DNA of 5,428 nt, taken from positions 1 to 5,428 of the forward strand of contig JALOMZ010000224.1 of assembly GCA_025455205.1 (NCBI GenBank), in the 5' to 3' direction. This DNA comes from Chitinophagaceae bacterium. GTDB lineage: Bacteria; Bacteroidota; Bacteroidia; Chitinophagales; Chitinophagaceae. The position numbers were made by a program, and so were the translations under genes. Positions 5,399 through 5,428 of the stretch are shown piece by piece (position 1 is the stretch's first letter; every line of letters begins with the position of its first letter). Under the pieces are notes generated by a model. That model saw only the letters and a program-made list of their open reading frames with translations, was not told where the DNA came from and did no database searches.

Positions 5399-5420
5399 AC
5401 CCACTCCGCAGGGAGTGGGT
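5399..5420. repeat. Perfect 9-bp hairpin near the window end
   Basis: The arms acccactcc (5399-5407) and ggagtgggt (5412-5420) pair perfectly around GCAG. No T-run follows in the 8 bases left in the window. It may be the first part of another repeat that continues outside. Confidence 0.65.
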
Positions 5421-5428
5421 TCACCGTG

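Larger units (their letters stand above)
5093..5428. other. Gene-free, hairpin-dense intergenic region
   Basis: No reading frame here looks like a real protein: those present are short or are antisense extensions of the OmpA gene. The region instead holds at least eight inverted repeats with stems of 5-9 bp, several of them nested (listed separately). The density of perfect arms suggests one or more structured repeats or an RNA. No clear TAnnTTTG promoter is visible on the plus strand. The right flank runs off the window, so any downstream gene that this could lead into is unseen. Confidence 0.6.

Overview
The window looks like a chromosomal segment from a Bacteroidota bacterium, most likely of the Chitinophagaceae/Sphingobacteriia type. 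Four things point there: the protein style (LGFRF-ending outer-membrane barrel, OmpA-type lipoprotein with a coiled-coil stalk); perfect Bacteroidota -7 promoter motifs (TAnnTTTG) without Shine-Dalgarno sequences next to the starts; a bifunctional FAD/Fe-S oxidoreductase of the kind common in that phylum; and low-complexity intergenic repeats (TATTGCC units, TTTTCACATT units) of a kind I associate with those genomes. No mobile element, CRISPR array, tRNA or rRNA gene is visible.

Layout. Positions 1-149 are non-coding: two perfect hairpins with a common GTTGGTG/CACCAAC core, then low-complexity repeats that run into the end of the first gene. Positions 150-3042 (minus strand) hold one large gene for a membrane-peripheral FAD-linked 2-hydroxyacid dehydrogenase fused to iron-sulfur domains (YdiJ/GlcD-GlcF style). 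It is split into two overlapping reading frames near 982-1052. The N-terminal part carries the FAD domains and two Fe-S cysteine sets, and the C-terminal part carries the CCG-type cysteine-rich domain. The C-terminal part also carries an in-frame tract of 7-bp and 8-bp tandem repeats, which encodes a very hydrophilic linker. Positions 3167-3928 (minus) encode a small outer-membrane beta-barrel protein. A 203-bp divergent intergenic region follows, and 4132-5040 (plus) encodes an OmpA-domain, peptidoglycan-anchoring lipoprotein that ends in a strong intrinsic terminator (5062-5092). From 5093 to the window end there is no gene, only a dense series of inverted repeats that can fold into two multi-branch units plus isolated hairpins.

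How the parts relate. The divergent barrel protein and OmpA lipoprotein both act at the outer membrane, and could share control through the region between them. The oxidoreductase has its own likely promoter (3074-3081) and appears to be transcribed on its own. The most interesting signals are not new protein genes. They are (a) the break in the oxidoreductase at a 21-nt stretch that reads as a plausible protein motif in both frames, (b) the frame-preserving tandem-repeat tract beside it, and (c) a family of short hairpins at both ends of the window, which shows a compensatory base-pair change between copies. I found no convincing new multi-gene system.
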